Part shown: positions 55,265 to 64,000 of the stretch, one piece after another
How the letters are laid out: every line of letters starts with the position of its first letter
Numbering within the stretch: position 1 is the first letter of the stretch
Assembly (NCBI RefSeq): GCF_016808335.1
Contig: NC_053140.1
Coordinates: 28,328,086 to 28,392,085, forward strand
Source of the DNA: Panicum virgatum
Lineage: Eukaryota > Streptophyta > Magnoliopsida > Poales > Poaceae
DNA: 64,000 nucleotides
Direction: 5' to 3'
Notes under the pieces: generated by a model
What the model saw: only the letters and a program-made list of their open reading frames with translations
Database searches by the model: none
What the model was told of the DNA's origin: nothing
Position numbers and translations under genes: made by a program

Positions 55265-58200
55265 AATGGAAATTATACGGATCTCACAATCTCACTTTCT
55301 GACAAGTCTAGAACTGCAAAAGGCCGGGGAACAACACCATCCAAGTGTATGAAGCTTAATAGAAGCAAGGAGAGGTCACTCCTCGGATAGAGGCACCCAT
55401 CAAGGGCCCTCATCACCAGATGCAACATCATCACTCGAGCCTTGGTCAGTAGGCGGCGGGGAAGGATCATCCTTAGTATCAAATGACTCTAGTTGGCCAG
55501 CATCTGGCAAGCCAGCGATAGCAGCATCCAATCGCCCTCCTTGATTTGGGAATAGACCTCCTCTTTTTGCAAACCTGCCTAGAAGGTTAAAAAAGCGCAA
55601 GCATGGCAAACAATTTCAAATGGGTGATGTATCAGTTTTGCATTGAAACACAAATTATTCCTTGCTTTCCATGTAGCCCAACAAATTGCAACAAGCACAT
55701 AAGCATGAACCTGGGCACTAGCAGGGATCCAAGCTCGGCACCAATTCCAAAACTAGTCTAAGGAATTAGGGGTATTATCAGCACCAATGTAGCTAGCAAC
55801 AATGCTCCAATCCACTTTAGCAGTATGGCAAGTGAAAAACAGATGATTTGTGGATTCCATATCATCACAAAAGCTAGAGGAAGGATCCCCAACCCATTTC
55901 CTTCTCAACACATTATCCTTGGTCAGGATTGCCCCTTGTTCAATCAACCAAATGAAAATTTTGATTTTGTAAGGAAATTTGGCTTTCCAGATTCTAGAGT
56001 AAGATTCCCCATTGTCATCACTGGTTAATCGGTCATAGGTTGATTTAACAATGAAAACACCCCTTAGGGACCATTTCCAAGACACTTTATCTTGATTTTG
56101 GGTAAAGGGAAAATTCAGAGCATGCTGTTTCAGCATCTGCCAATGTTCCTACAAAACTGGGAGCCATCTTCTAAAGGAAATAAGACCATTTTTCCAGCAA
56201 ACTCACTAACAGAAATCCGCTTGTGTTCACTCAACTCGAAGAGTATAGGGAATTTGGTACAAAGAGGTTGATCCTCCAGCTAGCAATCTAGCGAAAAGAT
56301 AGCATTTTCCCCATCCTGTGCCTCCACTTTTTTCCCCACTAGATAGATGTGTTTAAACTTCAATAAATCTTTCCCCACAGGTGAGTCATCCAATCTGGGA
56401 GGAATAGTGCTGACCAGCCAATTTTTTATGTATTTGTTTGTAACCAGGGTCTGGCAAATTCCATCCTCAGTTTCTAGCATTCACCACCATTTGTACAAAA
56501 GGCTTATATCCATTTTCCTAATGTCTTTTATACCGAGGCCTCCTTTTTTTCTTACTTTTGCACAGCACACCCCATCTAACTAGATGATACTTCATTTTCA
56601 CTCCACCTTGCCAGAAAAAGGTTCTTCTCTATTTTACAAGATCATCTACCACAGTTTTTGGGAGCAAGTACAAGGACATGTGGTAAATAAAAGAGCTGGA
56701 TGGAGAAGAATTGATAAGGATAGTTCTTCCAACAATGGAGATTAACTCCCTTTCCAAATATCCAATTTTTTCCCATTTATCTCTTTTGGTTGGCCCAATC
56801 AGCCTCACGAAGCATGCTGGAACTCATAGGTACCCCAAGATATTTAATAGGGAAGTGACCAATTTAACAATTATAGAGCTCAAAAAACTGCTTTTCCAAC
56901 ATATCATTTTCGTTGATCATCACAATTTCACTTTTAGAGAAGTTTATCTTAAGGCCCGACATGATTTCATAGAGATAGTGCAGAAGCTTCATATTCCTTG
57001 CTGCATCTATATTGTTTTCTAGACAAATGATAGTAGCATCAGCGTATTGAAGGACAGCCACCCCTTTATCAATCAGATTGCTGGCTAAGCCAGTAATCAA
57101 ACCGTTTCTTTGGGCTTGCTTAATCATTATAGTTAGGCAATCTATGACAAAGCTAAAGAGCAAGGGTGAAAGAAGATCACCCTGCCGCACTCCTTTATGG
57201 CTCACGAATTAAGGACTAGTTTTATTGTTTAGTTTAACACTAACTGTCCCTCCCGATACAACTTGGTGAATCCAGCCCCACCATTTAGCATTGAACCCTC
57301 TTTTTTGAAAGCTTTCCAGTAAGAATGACCAGTCAACCATGCCATATGCCTTTTCAAAGTCCAATTTAAGAATCACCCAAGTTTTCTTTCTCCTTTTGGT
57401 TTCATGGAGGATCTCATGTAAAGCCATAACCCCAGACATTATATTCCTTCCTTTCATAAAAGTAGTTTGCTCTTTGCATAAATTTTTTTCCAGCGAAAGG
57501 AGCGAGTGTGATGGTCAGCACTTTAGTGATCCATTTGTATAGGCAATTAAGAAGGCAAATAGGGTGAACTTGCTGTATTTTGGAGGCATTAGACACTTTT
57601 GGCAGCAAAGTAATTATGCCATAATTGAGCCTACTAACATCCAGCCTACCTTTATGTAAGTCATCAAACATCTGAATTATATCTTCTTCAATTATCTCCT
57701 AGCATGTTTGTAAGAATTCAATTGGAATAGCATTAGTTCCAGCAGCCTTATTGTGCTCCATTTGAAACAATGCATTCTTAATCTCACTTTCAGAGAAAGG
57801 TCTGCATAGGAGTTCATTATCAGCCTCAAAGATTTTTTTTCCACACCCTCCCATAAAGATGAGGTCAATGAAGAGTATTACCATTAGCAGGACCAAACAA
57901 AGATTTATAGTAACTTGTTGCATGATCCAACAACTTTTGATCACTATCACTCGGTCACCATCTGACAAGGAAAAGATAGTATTCTTCCTCCTTCTCTCAT
58001 TTTCTATCCTATGGAAATATTCAGTATTATTATTCCCTTTAGGCAACCAGGTTTCATGTGATCTTTTAAACCAGTACAGCTCCTTTTGTTACGGAATGTG
58101 CATTAAATTATATTTCAGCTTACATCTCACTTGCTGACTATAAGATAAGATGGTATTTTCTTCATCCATTTGCAGAGAGTACAACTCTGCTTGGATTTGT

Positions 58201-59594
58201 TGTTTTCTTTTCCACCTCTCCCCCTTAGTATGAAAACCCGAACCTTTAAAATATTGTTTGATTTTTTTTGAGTTTCAATTGAATTCTATCAAATGCAGAT
58301 TCTACATGACAGGGTGCTTTCCATAACCTTTCAACTTTAAACTTAAAATCCTGATGAAACAACCAGGAGAGCTCAAACTTGATGGAGAGGTGTTTCAAAG
58401 GCATGGCAAAATCAGTGCACAAAATAAGTGGGTTATGGTCAGACACTTCTTTAGGGAGTCAGTGAATAATCACACCAGGGAAAAAGTCCTCTCAGTCATT
58501 ACTAACCAGGAACTTATCCAGCCTCTGAAGTGTTGGATTAGGTTGGTTGTCGGACCAAGTGAATTTACCATTCATCAAGTTAATATCAATCAGCTCATAA
58601 GTGGAAATGAGGCAATTGAAGCAGTTTGTAAACCTTCCAACAACCATTGCTTGTTCTTCTCAGAAGGAAATATGATAATATTGAAATCTCCCCCAATTAC
58701 CACTAGTTCTTTATTCCTGCTACAAAAGGAGGCAAGTTCACTACGGAAAGAGTCTTTTCTATCCTCCTATGCAACTCCATGCATATTAGTGATCAACTTC
58801 CATTTAATCTTAAGTTGTTTGTCCCAAAGGTTCATTTGAAGCATGAACTCGCCCTCCAGAAAAGCACCCGCATCAAAATGTCCAATGCTGATTCCAACTA
58901 AAATGCCCCTAGATCTACCTCTATAAGGGTTCACTTCCATAGATAATTCAGCATGGGTTCAAATTTTCTCAGGATGCTATCATCAATGTCAGCTTGCATA
59001 GTTTCTTGTAGACCCATAAAGTGGAAGTTATGTTCAGCAATCAAATTTCATAAGGAGGAGACACCTTTTTTCTTGATACCCCTACAATTCCACATGAGGC
59101 CTTTCTTTTTTTTCTTACCTTTAAAGATTTTTGTCTTAGCAAAGGGACCATGGATTCCTTGGTCACCTACCTTTACACCTTTTTTCAGAGCAGGAATTGC
59201 CTTGCTCTTACCTCTTTTTTTAGGGCCAGAAAGAGATAGTCTTACTACGGATTTTGGTTTCCTTTTAGGGGTATTAACAATAATATCTTCGACATCTGAA
59301 CATTCATCAGCCATTTCTTCAAAAGGACACCTCCTCAGGAATAGCAGGGGCCTGATTATCAGCCTTATTATTGAGAGCATGTCTAGCAATTTTAAAATCT
59401 TTAATAATCAATGGAGGCAAAATTAGCAGGGTCAATACCAACACCCATCATATCTGATTTATCAATGATATCGGAATCATCTAACACAGCAATGGAGTTT
59501 CCACTTTTTAAGTTGGTTCCTTTGAGATTTCTTTTCTTGTTGGTGATGGCAATCTTTTCATTTGTAGTCAGCATAATATCTTTCTGCAGCCTGC
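55265..59594 (-). mobile_element. L1-type LINE, broken, 5' end cut
   Basis: The minus strand carries, in order, an ORF1 remnant, an endonuclease, a reverse transcriptase and the C-terminal zinc-binding domain, in the arrangement of plant L1 LINEs. The 5' side ends at the LTR starting at 59595. The 3' end, near 55265, has no clear A-tail. Confidence 0.8.
55273..59120 (-). pseudogene. LINE ORF2: endonuclease and reverse transcriptase, broken
   Basis: The endonuclease starts near 59110 with LMWNCRGIKKKG, then GLQET, a GGDFN-type motif near 58690 and SDHNPLIL at 58443. The reverse transcriptase follows: NKAAGTNAIPIEFLQ (57740), LLPKVSNASKIQQVHPICLL (57615), KLDFEKAYGMVDWSFL (57370), VRQGDLLSPLLFSFVIDCL (57190). 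The catalytic YADD box reads YADAT at about 57040, so the second Asp is lost. A zinc-binding region with WLIEQGAILTKDNVLRRKW and HLFFTCHTA follows at 55960-55810. At least seven frame breaks occur. The intact protein would nick target DNA and prime cDNA synthesis there. This copy cannot. Confidence 0.82.
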
Positions 59595-60371
59595 TGATGA
59601 GGACATCACTACATCGGATACATACACATTGAAGTCCAAATCGTCTTCAAGTTGGACTCCATTTTATTTTCGGATTCCAGAAACAGTCTGCACCAAAAAT
59701 GACACCACTGGCACATATGAAGTCCATTTCAAGAGATCTTTATATGGTTGGAAACATAATTTCGTTAACTTTCCAATGCCACCGGATTGAGGCCCATATC
59801 TGTTTGGAGTCGGCAGAAATTGACAAAACAAGTTGACGATCAGAATCTATCACGATGCTACACCACCTGATTTGGGCCGATGGCCCGTGTATGGTGTGGG
59901 AGCCCATTAGGGGCGTGTCCAGAGGGTTCCACGCCCTAACCCTGATATAATCAACAGCCACCACAACATTACGGTTTGGGTTTTGTTTGAATGTAGTTTT
60001 CCATCGAGAAACTGAATTGTTGATGGTAACTGTGTCGATTAGTCCTTTTACAGTGATCCATGGCCCCTTGTTCTCGTTCATCGCGACTGTGTCGATTAGT
60101 CCTTTCATGTTTAGAGCTTGAATTCAATTCAGATTTGCTTCATATATATATTCGCAATTTCAGATTGCATCTTTACCGTGTTCTTGCTTGTGTTCTTCGA
60201 TTCGCTTATAGGAATCATCAATCGAGTGCGCTTGGTTGATTCTTGTTGGAGCAGTGGTGCAAAGGTTGTGGGTTCGAATCCTTGCTAGTTAGAAGCCTTG
60301 ATCGTGAGTCAAGTGTTCCACAAATCGAACTTACCCTACCTCTTGGAAGATCGCCGCGCGCGGCTCTATCA
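59595..60371 (+). repeat. 5' LTR of the iMet-primed gypsy element
   Basis: TG...CA ends. The start TGATGAGGACATCACTACAT recurs at 63221, the 3' LTR start. Directly followed by the primer site. Confidence 0.8.
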
Positions 60372-60373
60372 AT

Positions 60374-60383
60374 TGGTATCAGA
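60374..60383 (+). other. Primer-binding site, initiator tRNA-Met
   Basis: TGGTATCAGA, three bases after the LTR. It matches the standard plant iMet site (TGGTATCAGAGC) over its first ten bases. Confidence 0.8.
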
Positions 60384-61379
60384 TTTGACCGGGTTTCCCG
60401 TGAGGTATATCGCTGTTTTCCCCTCTTTAGATTAGTTTTGTTTCAGTACCTAGACTCCACAAAAAAAGCTCTAAAAAATTTGTTTTCCCTATCCCATAAC
60501 CTCATTGTGCCGCTGCAATTTTTTTCTTTCAGTTTGCTTTTTTGAATTTTAGTCCCTTGAGTGTCATTGTGTTTGCTGTGTCTAGGTCGATTAATTCTAG
60601 TTTGAGTGAATTATTGATCCTTGTGTTTCATCATAACAGTTTGGTTCTTGTGTTGTGCAATGAAGAATTTTTTTTAAAAAAGGAGATAGACCAAATTGAT
60701 TTTTGGTATGTGCGCATGAACATATTGTTTTACTCACATATTTGCTTGCGCATAAATAAATCTAGGACTGCATGTTGCATGCTGTTTTCTTTACGGCAAA
60801 GATTTCATTGAGAGTGCCACAGTTCTGATTTACACATCAAAAAAAAGAGAAAGGAAAATCCAAAGAGGTGCTAAAAGCCGCATCCAAAAAAAGAAAAAAA
60901 AAGAAGGAAAAGAAGAGAAATTTCAGAATTGCATTGCATCCTTTGAGTCCATGGTTTAGTCCTATCATCTTTGGTTGCTTGAGCTAGGTCTCAAATGAGT
61001 TTAGGCCAGTGATATAGACAAGCTTGGGACTACTTTTCAGACTTGCAATTTCTAAATTGAATTATTGCTAATCCTTACTACATATATTTCAGCCTCCCAA
61101 GCTCCACATACATACTTCTGATCAGTATAGGTTCAGCTTGCAATTGTTACACCATAGCAACAACAGGTTTCACAAGCCGCCATTGATTGTATTCCTTGCT
61201 GCTTTGGTAAGAACACTTGTAAGAGCGTGGTAAGACGCTTGAGAGTGTGGCTTCCACATTTTATAGCTCTTATTAGTTGATAGGGATAATACTCTTGTGT
61301 TATTTTTTTGTCTTCTGATCATGATAGGTAAAGGCACTTCTGGTGAGTCACCTAAAGATTTCAGTTAGTGTGTGTCCAA

Positions 61380-63284
61380 AGGTGAGCTCAAGCAGCTTGT
61401 TGATGACCAGCGAACTTACATGGTAGAGAAGTTCAAAGAGTTGATGCACCCGGATTGAACATGTTGAGCAACGACGTCATTGTGGTGAAGACGATGAGGA
61501 GGAGGATGCTGGTGCTGAAGCCCGACGTGCTAATAGCAAAGCAACTAGCAGAGATCGGCTTCGACGCAACCATCAAGGTATGGGCGGCAATGATAATCAT
61601 GGTAACAATGATCATTTTGCTAGAGCTAAGTTTACCATGATTCCTTTTGCTGGTAATGCTGATCTTGAAGCATATTTAGATTGAGAAATTGTTGTTGATA
61701 AGAAATTTAAATCCCACCTAGTTCCTGAAGAGCGTAGAATTAGACTTGCTACTAGTGAGTTTTACTGGTTTTGCTTTATTTTGGTGGAGTGATCTTTGTG
61801 ACAATAATAATGCTACTACTTTACCACAGACTTGGACTGCTTTGAAATAATGTATGAAATCTCGTTTTGTCCCTCCTTATTACAAGCATGATCTATGTTT
61901 AAAACAACAATGTTTGAATCAAGGTAGTAATAGCATAGATCAATATTAACAGGAATTGCTTGTGGGATTCGCTCGTTGTGATATACATTAGGATGATCAA
62001 GATTTATCTGCTAGATTTATGGGTGGTTCAAACTGTGATATTTAGGATATTCTTGATTATAAAGAATGGACTAGATTCAATCAAAGGGAAGTACAGGGCT
62101 GCCAACATTCTTTCAAAGGCAATTTCTGCAAGCCTTTTTCCCCACGGAGTACTTCAGAAAAGGAGAAGACTTCCACATTGGCGCCACAGGTACCCGAGGT
62201 GAGTAAACCTATTTTGCAGGCACTGCCAGCAAAGAAGACATCACCTTTATCTCCTTTGAGTGGATCAGCAAATATATTTTGTCACAGCTGCAAGGGCATG
62301 GATCATGTGATGAGAGACTGCCCCAGCATGCGTGCCTACATTGCAACAGGTGATGGTGGGTATGAGAGTGTTAATAATGTTGAAGATGAATATCGAGTTG
62401 CTGCTAACCTTTATGCAGAAGAAAAGGCAGCTGAGGAGGATGGTGAAGCCATTGATATCAAAGCGATGACTTCACATTTGAGGTCAATTTTGGTTCAACA
62501 TGCATTGAGTGCACAACCTATACCGTCCGACAAGATTCAACGCCATACTTTGTTCCATATTTTCCTCATCATCAACAATTGTCGTGTGCTTATTACTACT
62601 ATTGATAGTGGGAGTTTCAACAATTTGGTCAGTTCAGATTAGGTCAAGATGCTTGGCTTGACCACACATGCTTTGTCACAACCATATGAGATTTAGTAGT
62701 TTGAGACAAACGATAAGGAGAAGGTAACACATTTAGCACGCGTGCATTTCTCTATTAGTTCTTATCATGATTATGATGATTTTCATGTCGTGCCTATGCA
62801 AGCTTGCTCGCTTTTGTTAGGTCGTCCTTGGGAATTTGATTTAGAAGCTGCACATCATGGTAGAAGTAACAAATATTCTTTCATGTACAATGGGAATAAT
62901 ATTGTTTTACTTCCTTTAACACCTGCTGAAATTGTGAAATTTGAGAAAGAACACCATGCATCAATATCTAATAATATGATTGCTGATGTTAAGAAGAAAG
63001 GACTTGCTTTATTGGCTATGCACTATGATCTTGCTATCATTCCTGCTCAGGATGTGCCATGCTATACTTTGTCTTCCTTGGTGTGTTTTGTTGTTCCTAA
63101 TCTTTTGCAGGCAATTGGTGATGGCATGGAGTTGAGGGCGACTTTGATCCAAGGAGGGGAGGATGATGCGAGCATCGCTAGGATGGAGTTAAGGACGACT
63201 CCAAATCAAGAAGGGGAGGATGATGAGGACATCACTACATCGGATACGTCCACGTTGAAGTCCGAATGGGTCCCATCTTCATGA
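61380..63284 (+). pseudogene. gag-protease of the iMet-primed element, with deletion junction
   Basis: From about 61380 a decayed gag reads through several stops: an Arg-rich stretch near 61490-61600, FAGNADLEAYL at 61640, then a KSRFVPPYYKHDL-type pattern near 61860. An open piece (62178-62642) has a CCHC knuckle, CHSCKGMDHVMRDC (62281), and the protease site TTIDSGSFNNLV. After stops, 62742-63284 is open again with QACSLLLGRPWEFD, HHGRSNKYSF and LLPLTPAEIVKFE. Near 63110 the frame passes directly from the protease tail (VVPNLLQ) into what looks like the end of pol (MELRATLIQGGEDD, then MELRTTPNQEGEDDED), skipping the polymerase. The last codons overlap the polypurine tract and the 3' LTR. 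Confidence 0.75.
63221..63262 (+). repeat. Start of truncated 3' LTR
   Basis: TGATGAGGACATCACTACAT as at 59595, preceded by the purine tract AAGAAGGGGAGGA (63208-63220). Similarity to the 5' LTR is lost after about 40 bp. Confidence 0.7.
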
Positions 63285-63682
63285 GGAGAAAAGGAGGGTT
63301 CTCGTGTCTCTTCCCCAGAAAACCTAAACCCGCTCCTTCTCCACCTTGTTTCCATCTACTCCATACCTTCACCCAATTCCAGCAGCATCCCTCCATCTAG
63401 TAGCCATGGCCGGTGAGGGAACCCCAAAATCCTCGACCACGACGCCGGTCGCTACCCGTTTCACGGTTCTACCACCATCCAACGAGCTGATCCCCGCCGC
63501 TGACGCCATGGTGGAGGACCAGGCGACCTTTGTGCAACCCCTAGCCATGGTTCCCTCCTCTGGGAACAATGGAGGGCCGGTGGACGCTAACCAGGGGGTG
63601 TGACACCCACCACCCCGTTCCGCGGCACGATCTCAATCTCGTCCCAAGATGGGCAAGACGAGGGCTTGTGCTTAGAGCCCTT
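63263..63682 (+). other. GC-rich segment with a short unknown frame
   Basis: Contains a 65-codon frame from ATG 63406 (GCCATGGCC, strong context) to TGA 63603, Pro/Ala/Thr-rich (MAGEGTPKSSTTTPVATRFT). It is preceded by a leader-like C-rich stretch. It could be the 5' end of a LINE ORF1 or of a host gene cut by the LTR on its right. I do not recognise it. Confidence 0.3.
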
Positions 63683-64000
63683 TGTTGGCATTTCTTATGC
63701 CCAAAAGAATATCAATTCCGCAAGCGCACAGAATCACCGCTGTAGCACTTCACCTTGGAGTATTCCAGGGTATCGTAAATATCCTCAGGAAAGCACTATG
63801 GTAAAAAGTATAGAAGAATCGAATGACAAACTTTACTAGAGATATCAACCGACTAACTTAGTGGGGGTAAGCCTGATATGATAGACAAGATAATGGCCAA
63901 GCGATGACCGTCTGACACAGGAGACTCTAATCCGTAGAGAGGTAAGCAGCTGGGAGGACATCGAGCGAGAAAGACTCCTAAAACACTTCTAAACTATCGA
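63683..64000 (-). repeat. Partial LTR of family E, inverted, runs off the window
   Basis: Starts TGTTGGCATTTCTTATGCC, the reverse complement of the solo LTR end (47638 leftwards), and stays homologous through CGCTGTAGCACTTCACCTTG. No primer site follows its end on the minus strand. Confidence 0.8.

Larger units (their letters stand above)
59595..63262 (+). mobile_element. Gypsy element with iMet primer site, internally deleted
   Basis: Plus-strand element. The 5' LTR is 59595-60371 (777 bp, TGATGAGGAC ... CTCTATCA), and the primer site TGGTATCAGA at 60374 is the initiator-Met type. A stop-filled gag (about 61380-62170), a zinc knuckle and protease (62178-62980), then the start of the 3' LTR at 63221 follow. 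Reverse transcriptase, RNase H and integrase are missing. The 3' LTR is broken off near 63262. Coding sequence running into the 3' LTR recalls CRM/Reina-type chromoviruses. It lies against the LINE at 59594. Confidence 0.75.

Noticed and set aside
60248..60285. GGTTCGAATCC box-B-like sequence with a box-A-like TGGAGCAGTGG, suggesting a tRNA gene
   Set aside because: The two boxes are too close together, no cloverleaf can be drawn, and the site is inside a gypsy LTR.

Overview
This window is nuclear DNA of a grass (Poaceae). The evidence is GC-rich gene starts with a falling 5'-to-3' GC gradient, Stowaway, Tourist and hAT-type MITEs, a Pack-MULE, a tRNA-derived SINE, and dense nested Ty3/gypsy LTR retrotransposons with 1-2 kb LTRs. 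Two host genes look intact: COG4, a Golgi tethering-complex subunit (exons 8646-10304 and 12853-13482, + strand), and a single-exon B3-domain transcription factor with an RLFGV repression motif (49389-50273, + strand). Almost everything else is mobile DNA or its remains. All calls were made by reading the sequence by eye, so boundaries without a stated target-site duplication (TSD) are approximate.

Layout. 1-2139: part of a long gypsy LTR (minus strand) inserted in a Tat-type gypsy element whose broken gag and 5' LTR fill 2140-6201. 6202-6627: a DUF668-type (PSK-simulator-like) gene fragment. 6628-7477: a Pack-MULE carrying an F-box fragment, with a perfect 9-bp TSD. 7793-8083: a SINE. 8120-8434: a Tourist-like MITE. 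8646-13482: COG4, whose single visible intron holds three MITEs of three superfamilies. 13920-15340: LTR fragments, including a copia-like LTR.

15341-45357 is a retrotransposon nest at least four levels deep. An Athila-like LTR (15352-15628 plus 44604-45357) was split by a Tat-type element A (15629-44603, minus strand, TSD CACAC). A was itself split by a non-coding LTR element (20133-29801, TSD GTGTT; a LARD) and by an Athila-like element B1 (29908-42863, + strand, near-TSD CCTGT/CCTGC). B1 contains a second copy, B2 (from 34297), and an inverted fragment, B3. Element A keeps gag, protease and a spliced antisense reading frame but no visible reverse transcriptase. B1 and B2 keep only a gag-protease-like gene.

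45358-64000: a solo LTR with TSD CTAGG (46024-47638), a Stowaway MITE, a CACTA-type terminus, the B3 gene, a second long solo LTR (51710-54026) inside a decayed gypsy gag, a broken L1-type LINE (about 55265-59594, minus strand), an internally deleted gypsy element primed by initiator-Met tRNA (from 59595), and a partial inverted copy of the solo-LTR family at the right edge.

No operon-like logic or new defence or biosynthetic system was found. The observations most worth following are the spliced antisense frame in element A, GC palindromes placed upstream of the TATA box in five unrelated-looking LTR types, a gag-LTR-gag chimera, a conserved LTR leader hairpin, and a four-fold diverged repeat inside the LARD.
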